Shown here: piece by piece, positions 21,840-32,771 of the stretch
Layout: every line of letters begins with the position of its first letter
Position numbering within the stretch: position 1 is the stretch's first letter
Assembly (NCBI GenBank): GCA_015680685.1
Contig: MNCI01016470.1
Span: 629,850 to 693,849 of the forward strand
Origin: Gnetum montanum
Lineage: Eukaryota; Streptophyta; Gnetopsida; Gnetales; Gnetaceae
Direction: 5' to 3'
DNA length: 64,000 nucleotides
Notes under the pieces: generated by a model
What the model was told of the DNA's origin: nothing
Seen by the model: the letters and a program-made list of their open reading frames with translations, nothing else
Databases searched by the model: none
Made by a program: the position numbers and the translations under genes

Positions 21840-22560
21840 TTAGTAAAACAAACGGGAACGTGAAACTGAAATTGAAATGTTGTTAAGTCTACACACTCTG
21901 GGCAGAAATTCTTCACAGCAGATTTGGACAAAATGACCAATTAATAAGTATCAATAAAAAAAAATATAGTGCCCGCGCATTTTTTCACTTTCAAAAATAA
22001 ATAAATGCCATCGAGGCAGCATTTTGATCTTTGCAGAGTTCCACCGGAGCTGCAAAAATGCCCACATTTTTTTGGTGCTGCAGCAATGAGGCCTCCACGA
22101 GCACCATAATCGAAGCTAAGCTTCTCTGCTCTGCATTATCATCTTGGATGTTTTTATTTTTATTTTTTCCGTCCATCTGCAATACTGGCTAACTAGATTT
22201 ATTGGCGTAGTGATTTTGCAGAAAGGATATTGTATTATGCATAGAAGTTGGAATAAAAGTGAGTCATCGTCAATTAGAGTGATGTTCAAACTCTGGAGTC
22301 TGGAACGGCATGGGTGGATGGCCAGTCAGTATCTTGAAACAGCAGAGCCAGACTTAAATTTTGGTTTTTGTGTGACCTCCCACTTGGGCTTGCTTAACAA
22401 ATACAAGCTGAGTCTTCTTTGGAGCTGTGCAAATGCGTGCTGTCAGTATTGGAATTTGGAACAGTGGTTAGCTACCAAGGTTGCCGCGGATTTTGCAAAG
22501 GAGTTGGGATTCCGGTCAAAAAGAGGATTTTAGAAATAGGTAGGTAACGTCCTCCCAAGT
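21840..22560. other. CpG-retaining island unlike its surroundings
   Basis: Compared with the AT-rich, CpG-poor flanks, this stretch keeps many CG words (CCCGCGCA, GCATCGAGGC-like, TCATCGTC, GCCGCGG, TTCCGGTC). That fits younger or less methylated sequence, such as a low-copy gene fragment, inserted among old repeats. Confidence 0.45.
22144..22533 (+). CDS. Unidentified ORF, 129 codons, possible gene fragment
   Basis: I do not recognise this protein. It starts with a hydrophobic stretch (MDVFIFIFSVHLQYWL), has a cysteine/tryptophan-rich middle (LLWSCANACCQYWNLEQW) and ends AADFAKELGFRSKRGF. It sits in the CpG-retaining stretch and is open for its whole length without the transition-type stops seen in all nearby relics. 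Just after the stop, AATAGGTAGGTAACG could offer a splice donor, so it may be an exon or part of one. The long inverted repeat lies 360 bp upstream. Chance remains possible at this length. Confidence 0.3.
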   Translation: MDVFIFIFSVHLQYWLTRFIGVVILQKGYCIMHRSWNKSESSSIRVMFKLWSLERHGWMASQYLETAEPDLNFGFCVTSHLGLLNKYKLSLLWSCANACCQYWNLEQWLATKVAADFAKELGFRSKRGF

Positions 22561-25500
22561 CTATAATAGCTTGGAAAAAGCACATGATCGAAATGAGCTT
22601 TTATATCAAATTTATTAAAAAAGTCTCTCTTTGAACTTTCAATTTGCATATGAAATTAGAGAGAAACTAACTTGAATCTAAAAATTTAAAGTGAATTCCT
22701 TAAAATTAAACATAAATCCACTTCAAAATAGTTGAATTATTTAATGAAACATAAAGAAACATGTATATAATTTTGAAATATTAAGAAAACTTGAAACATC
22801 AGATAGAAACATATGAAATTGCATGTAAACATGAAAAATTATGCAAGAGAGATGCGTGAAATTTTGAGAGAAGAATCCATGAAGAGGAATTTACTCTCCA
22901 AGATGAGAGAAACACACTACAAAAATGTAAGAAAAGAAATAGGGGATGAAGCTAGGAGAGCTTCAACCAAGCACTTGAACACTTACACAAAACACTCAAA
23001 ATGATGGAAAGGAAGAGCTTTTCTATTCACATCAAGCTTTTAATAAAATTAAAATGTGAGGATTTCATCTTTATTTATACATTTTTGTGTAGGGTCTTGC
23101 CTATTTTGGTAGGAGTCTCTCATGAAGGCTTTTAGACCCTTTGAAATTTTTCTCACAACCTAATCTTTTATGACCCTCTTCTTTGGAATAAAAAATACTT
23201 ATAACTCTTAGTAAATGAAAGGAAAAACTTTAACTTGTAAATAAAGACTACCACTAATTTTAATTTCCTTAACATGCATGAAGGAAAGACATGAAGGAGT
23301 TGAAGTCCACACATTTATATTATTTCCAACAACTAATATGTCGTAGGCACCATAGGTTAGGATATAAGAAACATAGCATTTAGCTTAGGATCTATCACAA
23401 GTGAAGGAAAAAAAGAGGTTACATTTGGGAGTTCATGCAAACCATTCAAGTTGAGAACCAATTCAATAGAAAGTATTAGCTAGTGAGGCAAATTGAGCAA
23501 CCTCCATAAGGCATGCAAATATAGGCTTTCAAAATATACAATGCATAAAATCAATGAACATGTTAGGAAGAGAGTTAGGGTTGTAGGTTCAAGATGAGGT
23601 GCTAGCAATGTAGGGTTCCTACTTCCTGAGTGAAATTTTCTAGTAGTTACCCTAGGTAGACCCTTGCAATGTATGGGAGGTATTGATCCTCATGAAAGTT
23701 AATTTGAATAAGTGGCATAAGAAGTGTACTAGTGATCTTTAGGATATGTAAGCCAAGAGGTAGGATAGGGGCACAATGATGGAACTATAAATAATAATTT
23801 CGTTATTGAATCAAATAACTTGGTTAAAATACCATTACATGCTAAGCAAAGGTGGTACTAGACAAAGATAGACATCATGCATGGCTCACAAGTTGTCTTG
23901 AATGGTCCTAGTATGGTAAAATTAGTAGGCAAAGTAAAGTTTGCTTTATAATCTTAGCATTATGGAATATAGATGGCCTCAATAGTCCTAGATGATTGAG
24001 TGAGATAAAACATATGATAGAAAAGCAATGAGTGAACACCTTGTATGTTCAATAAATAAAGTGGCTAGCAAAAAATCTTTCCATGGAAAATCACTAGATG
24101 GTTAGTGTAGTGGCTAAGAGTCTAGAGTATCCTAAGCACATGGTATTATAGTGCTCACAATTGATTATGGAAAATTTTAGCACTAGTACAACTTATATCT
24201 TGCTTAAACTAAAAGGGATTACTATTTTTAATGTTTATATCCCTTTCAAAGAAGTTGTCAAAAAAAAAAAAACATTTTTGTGTTAAGCTTTTAGATCACA
24301 TGGGAATGTCATGGACTACATATTCATTAACAATTTTAATTCTATTTAAGATTCAAAATTGGGGGATTGATAGGCAACTTCATAGCCTCATAATAGAGTT
24401 GTTTTAGAACTTATGGTAATCACTAGGATGGTGCAGATTCATGTGATGAGGGCTTGCTTTACCTATCAACACCCATAAAAAAAATTGAGAGGTAAGGATA
24501 TTATAACTTAATAGATGATAGATGTCATGTCTTCTATTATGACATGTCACTTTAATCCTTTGGTCTGGGTTATGAAGCTTCTTGGACCATATGATAATTA
24601 TGGTATGACATGATTTAACCTAGTGTTTTCCCTACAAACAAATACTAGCATTGGAGTAATTATTATGTCTATACCAATGTTTAAAAAATGCTACTACCAT
24701 TAGTTAGTTATTATAAAATTTTTGATTTTATCATAGTTTTAGCTTAGCAACCCTTGTTAGTGTACCTTTGCCTTAGTATATCTTTTTTCAAATATAATGT
24801 AACATGAATTTAATGATTGTTTTGTTACCTTAAATATTTGATATCTAAAATTGTTTGCATTAGTATGTCAATTATTAGTGATAAGATTATAGATTATTGA
24901 CAATAATAATTTGCTAAGTAAAAATATTTATAGTAGTCTTCATAAATTTAAGGATTTTTCTTAATGTTGAGTGAAGGCACCCCCACACTACTACCATTAA
25001 CCACACCTTGATAAAAATAGAAAAGAAATTACAACATCTTAGCTAGGCTAACTATCTAGATGTATGCTACCATAATTTGTAAAGAAAACTAAACTAAGTT
25101 CTTTATATGGAAGAAGCTTATTAGAGGTAATGCTTCCAATTCTTCTAGCTCAAAGAAGGATGTCAAAATACTTATTATTTTCATGTAATGACCACTCAAA
25201 ATGAAAAAAAGAAGCAAGTTATTTCTTTTTCTTGTGATCCTTAGTAGGAAATTATCATGATAGTTAACCAGTTTAATCAATGTTTTTAAAAGTGCTATTA
25301 CAATCTTGAGCTATTTCCTTAGCTCCTTAGAGATCATGAAAGGCTTAACACTTCTCATGAATTGATGCACTTACTATCTTATGTGGAGTTGCAAAATATG
25401 AACTTATAAGCCATCTCCAACAAGGCTTCCTGATTAGATGAATGGATAAATGAACTTTTCTAAACCTTCTAATAGGACAATAAGCTTCAATTCATATATA

Positions 25501-27906
25501 TGTATGAGATAATTCTTAATGTAGGATATTTTGCTTAGGTACATATAGAAATATGCTAATAACACTATTACTATTATGAAAACTAGTGTTCCTAAAATTT
25601 ACAAGGTAAATGCAACATGACTATTAATTGGGCTAAATCCTAGTGTACATCTTTAAATAATAGTAGCATTCTTAGATGATAGGGTGAAAAACCTACCAAA
25701 TACTTAGCTAGGGTATACTCTTGTTTATTAATCATCCTTATATTCACATGTGGAACATGATGCTAGTAAAGCTACAAAAGAGACTATCATATTGGAATGA
25801 TACTTATATTTCATTAGTAAATAAGATTACTTTGGCTTAAGTAGTTTTGCAAGTAATTCCAAGATATGTAACAATAATAATTTCTCTATCAACCTCATGA
25901 ATGTAAGCATTAATGCCATTACTTGAAACATCATTTGGTAGGGGGTGGAAAAGAGAAAATGCTTTTACTAGGTAAAGTGGGAAACAACAAAACATACTAA
26001 AAGAGTTTAGAGAAGTGGATGTCCTTGACTTCCATAAAGTCAGCTTGAAAAAATTAGATACTCTTGAGGTCAAATCACAAAAATAATGTGTTCCCATGTA
26101 GCATAGGACCATCAGATATAAATTTGGTAATTGCTAATAAATTTACAAATAGATGGTCATCATGGTTTTTTATAACACCTTGCTAGTGTATAGGTATACT
26201 TACAAGGCATCATTTTTCAGATGCTTTCTTTCTATCATCTTCTATTTTCTTCAATTAGATAGCAACACTCTATATAGGATGTTTCTTTGAAGCTTTAACT
26301 AGAGCCCATAAGTTGGATCAAGATGTACTAGGATAATAAAATGGTGGATGTATAATGAGCATGTACATTCCCTTTTCACATGCTTACAATGTGGTTTGTA
26401 AATTTAGAAAAGGTTCAGTAAGTTCTAATATAATAATAAAATTTAAAACTACTGAATCAAGGTGATGAGATTTTGGATTAATGGTTGTATAAGGTGTGGT
26501 TTTGGTAATGAGATAATTACCAAACATAATTAATAGATATTCTAACTATTTTTAAAATCAAATTCTTTCTATGGTTACTGTCATATAATGTTCTCCTAAT
26601 ATAGGATTAACTACATACTTTCTTAATGATATAGGATTGTTTGCATACTTTCTTTATGACTACATTTTTATGGAGGTTATTTATACAAAGCATAAGTAGT
26701 GCGTCACGCTCAAAATTCCCTTAGTCCCTTGCCCCACCTAGCATCTAATTAGCAAAGAGTCAAACATGATAGTAATAAGGACTACATCATTCTAGATCAT
26801 TTAGTGAAAAATGAACATCATCATTATTGAAAATGTTACCTTCTCTATTAGTAGCTCTCATTGATAAAATCATGGTGCTAGCCTTTGAGTGGAGTTGTGT
26901 TTCCATAGAAAAACTAGAAATGTCATGGACAAATATGTAATTGTACAAGATCCTATATGCACTTTGAAGATATGGGAATCTATGACTTGGATGCTTTTCT
27001 ATGAAAAATAATGGATCCAATTCCTTTAGACTTTTTCCACCCTAGTTTTTAATTTTGACACAACAAAAATGCATATTTGGAGTAATAACTCATTCTCAAT
27101 TGGTTATAAGATAGTCATGGCATTTTATAGGATCATTGTTGTGCTCAAATAGCTCCTCATTGAAGGAGTGCTATTTTTTGAAGGTCCTTTAGCAATATTA
27201 TTTTAAGGATCTTTGTGAAGGTATCATGGCTAGTTGAAAATAAGAAATTTATGCATATTTATTTTATTAAATATCGGATTGACTATTGGAAAATATTAAA
27301 TATCGGATTGACTATTGATTAAATATTAATTTATGGCTAGTTTTTATAGGCTTTGAAAAATGACCCTACCATTAATATTTTCCTATTTATAGAAGATGCA
27401 ATTGCCAAAGTAGTGAAGAAGGCCAAGACCATAAGTCTTAAACATAGGGGCCTTCTAAAAATCCTTTCAAAGTATGAGGGTGTTAAGAAGAAGGACCAAT
27501 TGCTTGTCATTTTTTTTACTAATCCAATGTTGTAGCAGGTTATCACAAAGGTGAAAACTCAATTACATGCTCCTTTCTTAAGAGGTCACAAAGGATCTAA
27601 TGCTAGACATAAAGAATATGATCCTAAATCATAGTTACATTGGCTTTTCTCTAGTGGATCTAATGTTTCTCTAGAAGATATAATTTTTTCTCATCAATTT
27701 TTCTTTAGTGGATTTGATCCTTTTAGAATTCACTTGCGAGGGATTCTAAATTATCTTCAATATCTTTACCTAATGTCAATATTTATGCTTATTCTATTGA
27801 TGTAGAAAATTCTATTGATTTTGAGAATGTAGATCAACAAGTTGGTGATTAAAAATTTGAGGTGCTTTCTTTTAGTGATATTAATACAATTAAGATATCA
27901 TATATC
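22561..27906. other. AT-rich interval without recognised genes
   Basis: No supported gene in 5.3 kb. A fragment at about 23800-24260 and the ORF at 27353-27535 (NIFLFIEDAIAKVVKKAK..., continuing past its stop in the same frame) look protein-like but match nothing I know. AAAATTGGGGGA at 24355-24366 resembles a polypurine tract beside TGATAGG, so an LTR could start near 24367; no partner was found. At 27266-27319 a short unit, AAATATCGGATTGACTATTG, occurs twice in tandem. Confidence 0.4.
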
Positions 27907-27911
27907 ATCAT

Positions 27912-28728
27912 TGATGAGTCACGATATCGCATACACAATATCGCAGCCCAAGTCACGATATCGCATACACAATATCGCAGCCTGTTGCTAGTTGTATAAA
28001 TAAGAGGTGGCTCTCCTTTGTTTCGCATCTAGTTTTTAGTCCCTTAGCTAAACTTTTGCAGTTTTCCCTTCTTAGAGTTAGAATTATTTTCCAGTGTATG
28101 CCCGCAATGTGGTGATTGTAATTGTACGACATCCTTATTCGAGTGTGACGTACTTGGACATGCACATGACCAAAAATAAAGATCAATATTACTTCATCAT
28201 TGCAACATTCACTTAGTTTAATTAATTATTTATTTAATTTTTATTTACTGCTTTCTTAGTTAATCTCCCTTACCCTTATCTCATGTTAAATGTGGAATGA
28301 GTACGACTTAATCATGAGCATTTCAGTGTGACTACTTGGTAACCCAGTAGCGTACCTAGGCCATGCACTTGGTAATCCCAGTGGTAGTCATGCACGAGGT
28401 CCAAGATGTGTACGGATGATTAAGGAATGGATGCTCATTGCACTTAGGCTAGTTTAGATTCCTTCTCACCCCTTCTCTCCTAGCTTAGTTAATATTACTT
28501 TCCATTGCCTTCAAGAGTAGCATTAGATTAGAAACACATCATACAACTCACTCTGGAGTAAATCGTACGTGATAAAGATAATACTAGTCCAGATGGGAAG
28601 ACAGCTAACTACGACCTAAGGCTAACTTTCTAGATGCCACAACTGGTCTATCTGTGGAGTTCAGCCGGATCGCTTGTGTAATGCTTGTATTCGTATGATT
28701 GAGTGTAGGGGTACCTCGCCACTCATCA
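27912..28728 (+). mobile_element. 5' LTR of the plus-strand gag/ORF2 element
   Basis: An 817-bp LTR with 6-bp terminal inverted repeats, TGATGA...TCATCA. U3 carries two direct 28-bp copies of a CACGATATCGCATAC... unit at 27920 and 27954. TATAAATA is at 27995-28002 and the polyadenylation-type AATAAA at 28175-28180. It is about 90 percent identical by eye to the 3' LTR at 35714. Confidence 0.9.
27920..27981 (+). promoter_or_regulatory. Duplicated GATATCGCATAC motif upstream of TATA
   Basis: Two 34-bp tandem units start with CACGATATCGCATACACAAT; 28 bases are identical. Each contains imperfect palindromes built on GATATCGC/GCGATATC. Related blocks sit at the same place in every LTR of this family (35745, 49060-49130, 57340-57425) and at the internal promoters. 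They lie 14-75 bp before the TATA box, so a transcription-factor or silencing role is a reasonable inference. Confidence 0.6.
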
Positions 28729-28729
28729 T

Positions 28730-28747
28730 TGGTGTCATTGCTGGAGA
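28730..28747 (+). other. Primer binding site
   Basis: TGGTGTCATTGCTGGAGA begins one base after the LTR end. Against TGGCGCCGTTGCCGGGGA all differences are C->T or G->A. Confidence 0.8.
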
Positions 28748-28869
28748 TAGTGCTAGTTATCTAGATTAGTTATATCATACAAGGTCACTGTATAGAAATT
28801 AACAATATATCTTTTAAAAAGAAATAATTAAAAAAAGTCACATATAAATTCACACATAGTTCCGTAACC

Positions 28870-30844
28870 ATGCCTCTCCTACAAGATCACGATAATGCCA
28901 CACTTAGTGAGGAAGTTCATTGGAGAACCAACGAACTATATGACGATGAAGATTGGAGTACACAACCTGAAGTGGGGGTTTCTTATGAACATAAACAAAA
29001 GCAACGTCATTCCAACGCATGGAAGCATAACTTACCTAATGACAATGAACCCCTACTGGCCACTACAAACTTAACGCAAATACAGGAGGTCATTCGAATC
29101 TTCCCTAGGCATCATAAAGAGAGTTGTCTACCCAGGCTCAATTTAAACAACTTCCCTAATTTTTCAAAAGGCTATGACTTAGATCCGCAACAACATTTAC
29201 TAGCCTTCTATGATGCCTGCACAAGGAACAACATTGATAACAGTTGGAAAAAACTTAAGCTCTTTCCTATGATACTCGTTGGCCAAGAAAAAGTATGGTA
29301 TAGATCATTAAAACCAAATTCAATACGACGTTGGCCAACAATGGTAGAACTCTTTAACGAAAGATATCAAACCTACGCAAGCGTGTCAACCTTGAGAAAA
29401 CAAATCCAAGGGTGGAAACAAGCACAACATGAACCCTTGGACATGGCCTTAGAAAGATATTATGCACAGTTAAATAACTATCTAGGCCATGGGTTCTCCA
29501 AGGAAAGGCTAATGTACCATATCATTGATGAGCTTTGTGATGCAACAAGAGAAACCTTAGGGATGTATGCCCAAGGAAAACTATACGAACTACGAACTCA
29601 TCAAGTCCAAGAGCTTATTAAGTGGGTAGCAAAAGAAGAAGGAGAAATGGCTAGATGGGAGAGTGTTGAAAAACATCAATGAGACCAAAATTTCAACTTA
29701 ACAAAGGTCCATGATCATCAAATCAACCTATCACAAGGAGAAAGAATCATCTTTGCCAATAGAACAATCATTAGAAGAAGTCGAGGGAATGATCAATAAG
29801 ATGTTGGAATGGACGTATAAAAAGTGTGGAGAATTTATTAATATTATTAGAGATAGATTTTTGACAACCCAAGAAGCAGGAAAAAACATTAGACAATCGG
29901 AAAGAAGGGATGAAGGAAATAAGTGCTCAACTACCAATCATACGTATGAATGCAACATATGCCTGTATGATCACCCCAAAGGCCAATGCCCAATATTGTT
30001 ACATTTACATGAGCATTGGGAAAACACGTTACATCCAGAGTTCGTACAGAGATACTATGTTCGATCATAGTTGCAAAAATCCCAATCATGAGGGAAACCA
30101 CCCCTAAACTGGAGACACCCTTCGTATCATCCGAATCCAAACACTTATCTTGTTCAACATCCTATTTCTCCAGCTGGGCCAACATACTATATCTCACCAC
30201 ATTACCATTCTCCTCAATACTATCAGCCCATGTCTTCAACACAACCACCACCTTGTGCATCTTATACTCCTCCTAACTTTCAACATTCTCAATTTTTTCC
30301 TCCTTCTACATTTCCACCAATTTTTCCTAAAGTGTCCGTGCCACAGCAACAACCCACGAACTCTACTTGTGCTACTACTACCAACAGTAATGAGAAGCCC
30401 CCTCAACATCAAAAGCTTCCCTTCTTTAAACATGGCCGTAGGAAGGGACAACACAATTCTAAGGCCACTGCATCCTCCGACTTAGCACAAGTCCAACACT
30501 ATGGTGCACCCTCATCTTCGAACCCAATGCCTCATGTCACTTCGTCAAGGCCACAAACTAACACTCCAACAACCATACAGCCCAATGAACACAATCATGG
30601 AAGGAAACATCCCAATCCTTGCATACCATCTAACGGTCCTAAATATCATACTGGGTCAACTCGTTATCTGGGAACTACATTGTATAAATTGCCCCACTAT
30701 GCTTACTACAATCAAGTGTGTGAACCCTGATGGGGTAAGTATGACCAGGTTCCAATATTTCCAACATGCAAGGATCCTTATCCTTCATTTATTAATCCTT
30801 TCCATGCTCAACCATTTAGTTATGGAAGATACCCTCCATTCTAA
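28870..30844 (+). pseudogene. gag: Gag of the plus-strand gag/ORF2 element, nearly intact
   Basis: Capsid polyprotein of about 655 residues. The start ATG (MPLLQDHDNATLSEEVHW) lies 140 bp after the PBS and matches the start of the copy at 61538. The gag core (residues 90-260) includes RLNLNNFPNFSKGYDLDPQQ, WKKLKLFPMILVGQEKVWY and EPLDMALERYYAQLNNYLGH. After the stop at 29682 a frameshift (29683-29711) leads to a second frame with CNICLYDHPKGQC at about 29950, a zinc knuckle of CX2CX3HX4C spacing. A proline-rich C-terminus follows (SSTQPPPCASYTPPNFQ) with the basic block FFKHGRRKGQHNSK. The frame ends PFSYGRYPPF and TAA at 30844, after one TAG (30070) and one TGA (30730). The same terminal phrase and stop occur in the other two copies, so gag ending here without pol is the family state. 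Confidence 0.85.
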
Positions 30845-32220
30845 ATAACAAGCAGGGTTAATAAATATTTTTCATTTTCTTTGATTTTACAACTTTTTGT
30901 TTTCTAGTTTTCCATTTTTCAACTTTCTTGTTTTATCTTTTTTATCTTTTTACATTTTTGTAAGTAATCTCTTCTATGAATAAAACACTCATGTGGATTT
31001 TTAGTTGAGGTGTGTTCTATGTTATTGAGTCTCGAGTGGTCAATTATTTGGATAGTGAGCCCATTACACCCACTTATCCGTTCTACAAATAAGAGGTTCT
31101 GTTCGAGGGTACAGTGATATTCTTGACATTTTTAAAACTTAAAATTAATTTTGTGTTCATTGTACCAAGAATGAAGAAGGATGGACCAAGAGGGAATGAT
31201 TAGGGTGTGACATCAAGGGAACTTGCGGATTCTCTTTGGTGATGTTTCTGAGAGTTATGATGCAACGTGGTTGTACTAAGATCCTTGTAGATCTAACAAA
31301 AAATGGGAGTAAGAGTAATCAAAAGGGCACTCGAAAATCCAATGTTGTTCTGAGGGGTCCCACTAGAAAGACATGCACCCATGCCTAAAGGTTGGCGGCT
31401 TCTCCAGATTCAGTAATTCAAAAAAAAAAAAAAAGAAAAAGAAGAAAAAGAAAAACAAAGTGCCACAAAATAAAAATCACTCCTCCCTTGAATAAAACAC
31501 CAAGTGATCGTACGCCTTATTGTTCTGGTACTCTCATAGTCACTCATCATTGGATGAAACAATGTGGTGTCATTGATCAGAGGCATGGACTTGGTCCTGA
31601 TCTTGGAATGATTGGTTAATGACACCTTAATCATGCTTTACACGTAGGATTCATTGTGCCCTGGGTCAGTTACCTCATGTCCCAATCTCTACAATCCCTT
31701 TCTATAGTTCATCTCATCTCACTATTCATGTAATTGTAGCCCATGTCGTGTGTAACATAGAATTCTTACCTCATTTTGGTGATATTTACATGTGTGTGTT
31801 TTGTGAAATTAGTGTAGATTACATTTAACCCTTCTAGTGCCCACGAACACTTTAAGTGTGGTTACACAAGGGCATTATAGGTTAAAACCTACTTTGGGGA
31901 GGACCCACTTGTGTAATTTTTTGTAATTTTCACTTATGATATAGCTCACACACACCATTTTTCACCCTCACCTTATTTTTCATAACATTATTTCCCTTAC
32001 TATTACCCCTCTGAATTTCAATGTTTCCATGAACCATCACATAACCTTTTTCTTAACACCCAAGTTTTTATTGATCAGTTACACTCACTCATCATTATTT
32101 GTGCCTTTAGAACCATCTAATTACCTAAGAACCCCTTTATAATAACCCAATGTCCTAAGTTACAACATTGATTCCAAGAAAAATCTTTAAAATTTTGATA
32201 TTTGTTGTGGTGCCCTATGT
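30845..32220 (+). other. Conserved non-coding tail after gag
   Basis: Begins T-rich (TTTTCATTTTCTTTGATTTT), then AATAAAACACTCATGTG at 30979, ATAGTGAGCCCATTACACCC, AAGAGGTTCTG and GGGTGTGACATCAAGGGAAC at 31205. The same order is found after gag at 63572-64000 and 54007-52690 (minus), and after integrase at 43924-44880. Long open frames are absent. Such conservation between pol-less and pol-bearing elements suggests a cis function, for example packaging or 3' processing; that is inference. Confidence 0.75.
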
Positions 32221-32230
32221 CACTAGGGTC

Positions 32231-32268
32231 GTGATATCGCATACGCAATGTATCGTATGCGATATCAC
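32231..32268. promoter_or_regulatory. Perfect 15-bp-arm palindrome of the internal promoter
   Basis: Arms GTGATATCGCATACG (32231-32245) and CGTATGCGATATCAC (32254-32268) are exact reverse complements around an 8-nt loop. TATAAATAG follows at 32282. The composition repeats the U3 motif of the LTRs, so the palindrome and TATA box probably form a promoter for ORF2 derived from, or parallel to, the LTR promoter. Confidence 0.7.
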
Positions 32269-32281
32269 ATCCCAGAAAACC

Positions 32282-32290
32282 TATAAATAG
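32282..32290 (+). promoter_or_regulatory. TATA box of the internal (ORF2) promoter
   Basis: TATAAATAG sits 14 bp after the palindrome, about 480 bp before the ORF2 ATG. The minus-strand copy has a TATATAGG at the equivalent place (about 52605). Just before the ATG both copies carry a splice-acceptor-like TGTGATTGCAG / TGTGATTATAG, so the leader may be spliced. Confidence 0.55.
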
Positions 32291-32771
32291 GTGAACCCCA
32301 TACAACACTTAGACTCATTTCTCATCATTCACACAGAGGAGTTTTTAAAATTTTTCTCTACGACTCACGATTGAGCAACCCTTGCTTTTCTAACTATATC
32401 TCGCTCGTTGGTACTCCAATTTTAATTCTATTTGAACTTGCTTGAACCCAGAGTGTTCAGCTTAGTTGTGGGGGAGGGACACCTACCAAAAAGCACCTAA
32501 CCTTTTTTTGGAATTTATCATCGCCCAAAGGACACCATCTAGGGTAATTAGCTATAACACTTAAAATAATTATGCCAAGGAAATCATTTAATCCTTAGGT
32601 ATACTGGGAAATTAAAATTGAAAAACCACCTAAGTAAAAATGGATCCATTATTACAATCTTTTGGGCAAGATCACATGGAGATAAAATAAAATCATTAAT
32701 TAAGGCAAGCAGTAAGGTATAACTTAATTTCAAAAACAGCCTTACTAACGCTTGACCCCATGTGATTGCAG

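Noticed and set aside
24190-24260. Possible LINE endonuclease phrase (LLKLKGITIFNVYIPF)
   Set aside because: Resembles the N-V-Y-x-P motif, but no other endonuclease motif could be found nearby, so it may be chance.
27353-27535. 60-codon ORF that stays open beyond its stop
   Set aside because: Looks protein-like but has no recognised domain, no second copy in the window and no flanking signals.
30016-30485. Overlapping plus-strand frames over the gag C-terminus
   Set aside because: They are out-of-frame shadows of the proline-rich gag frame that continues from 29711 to 30844.
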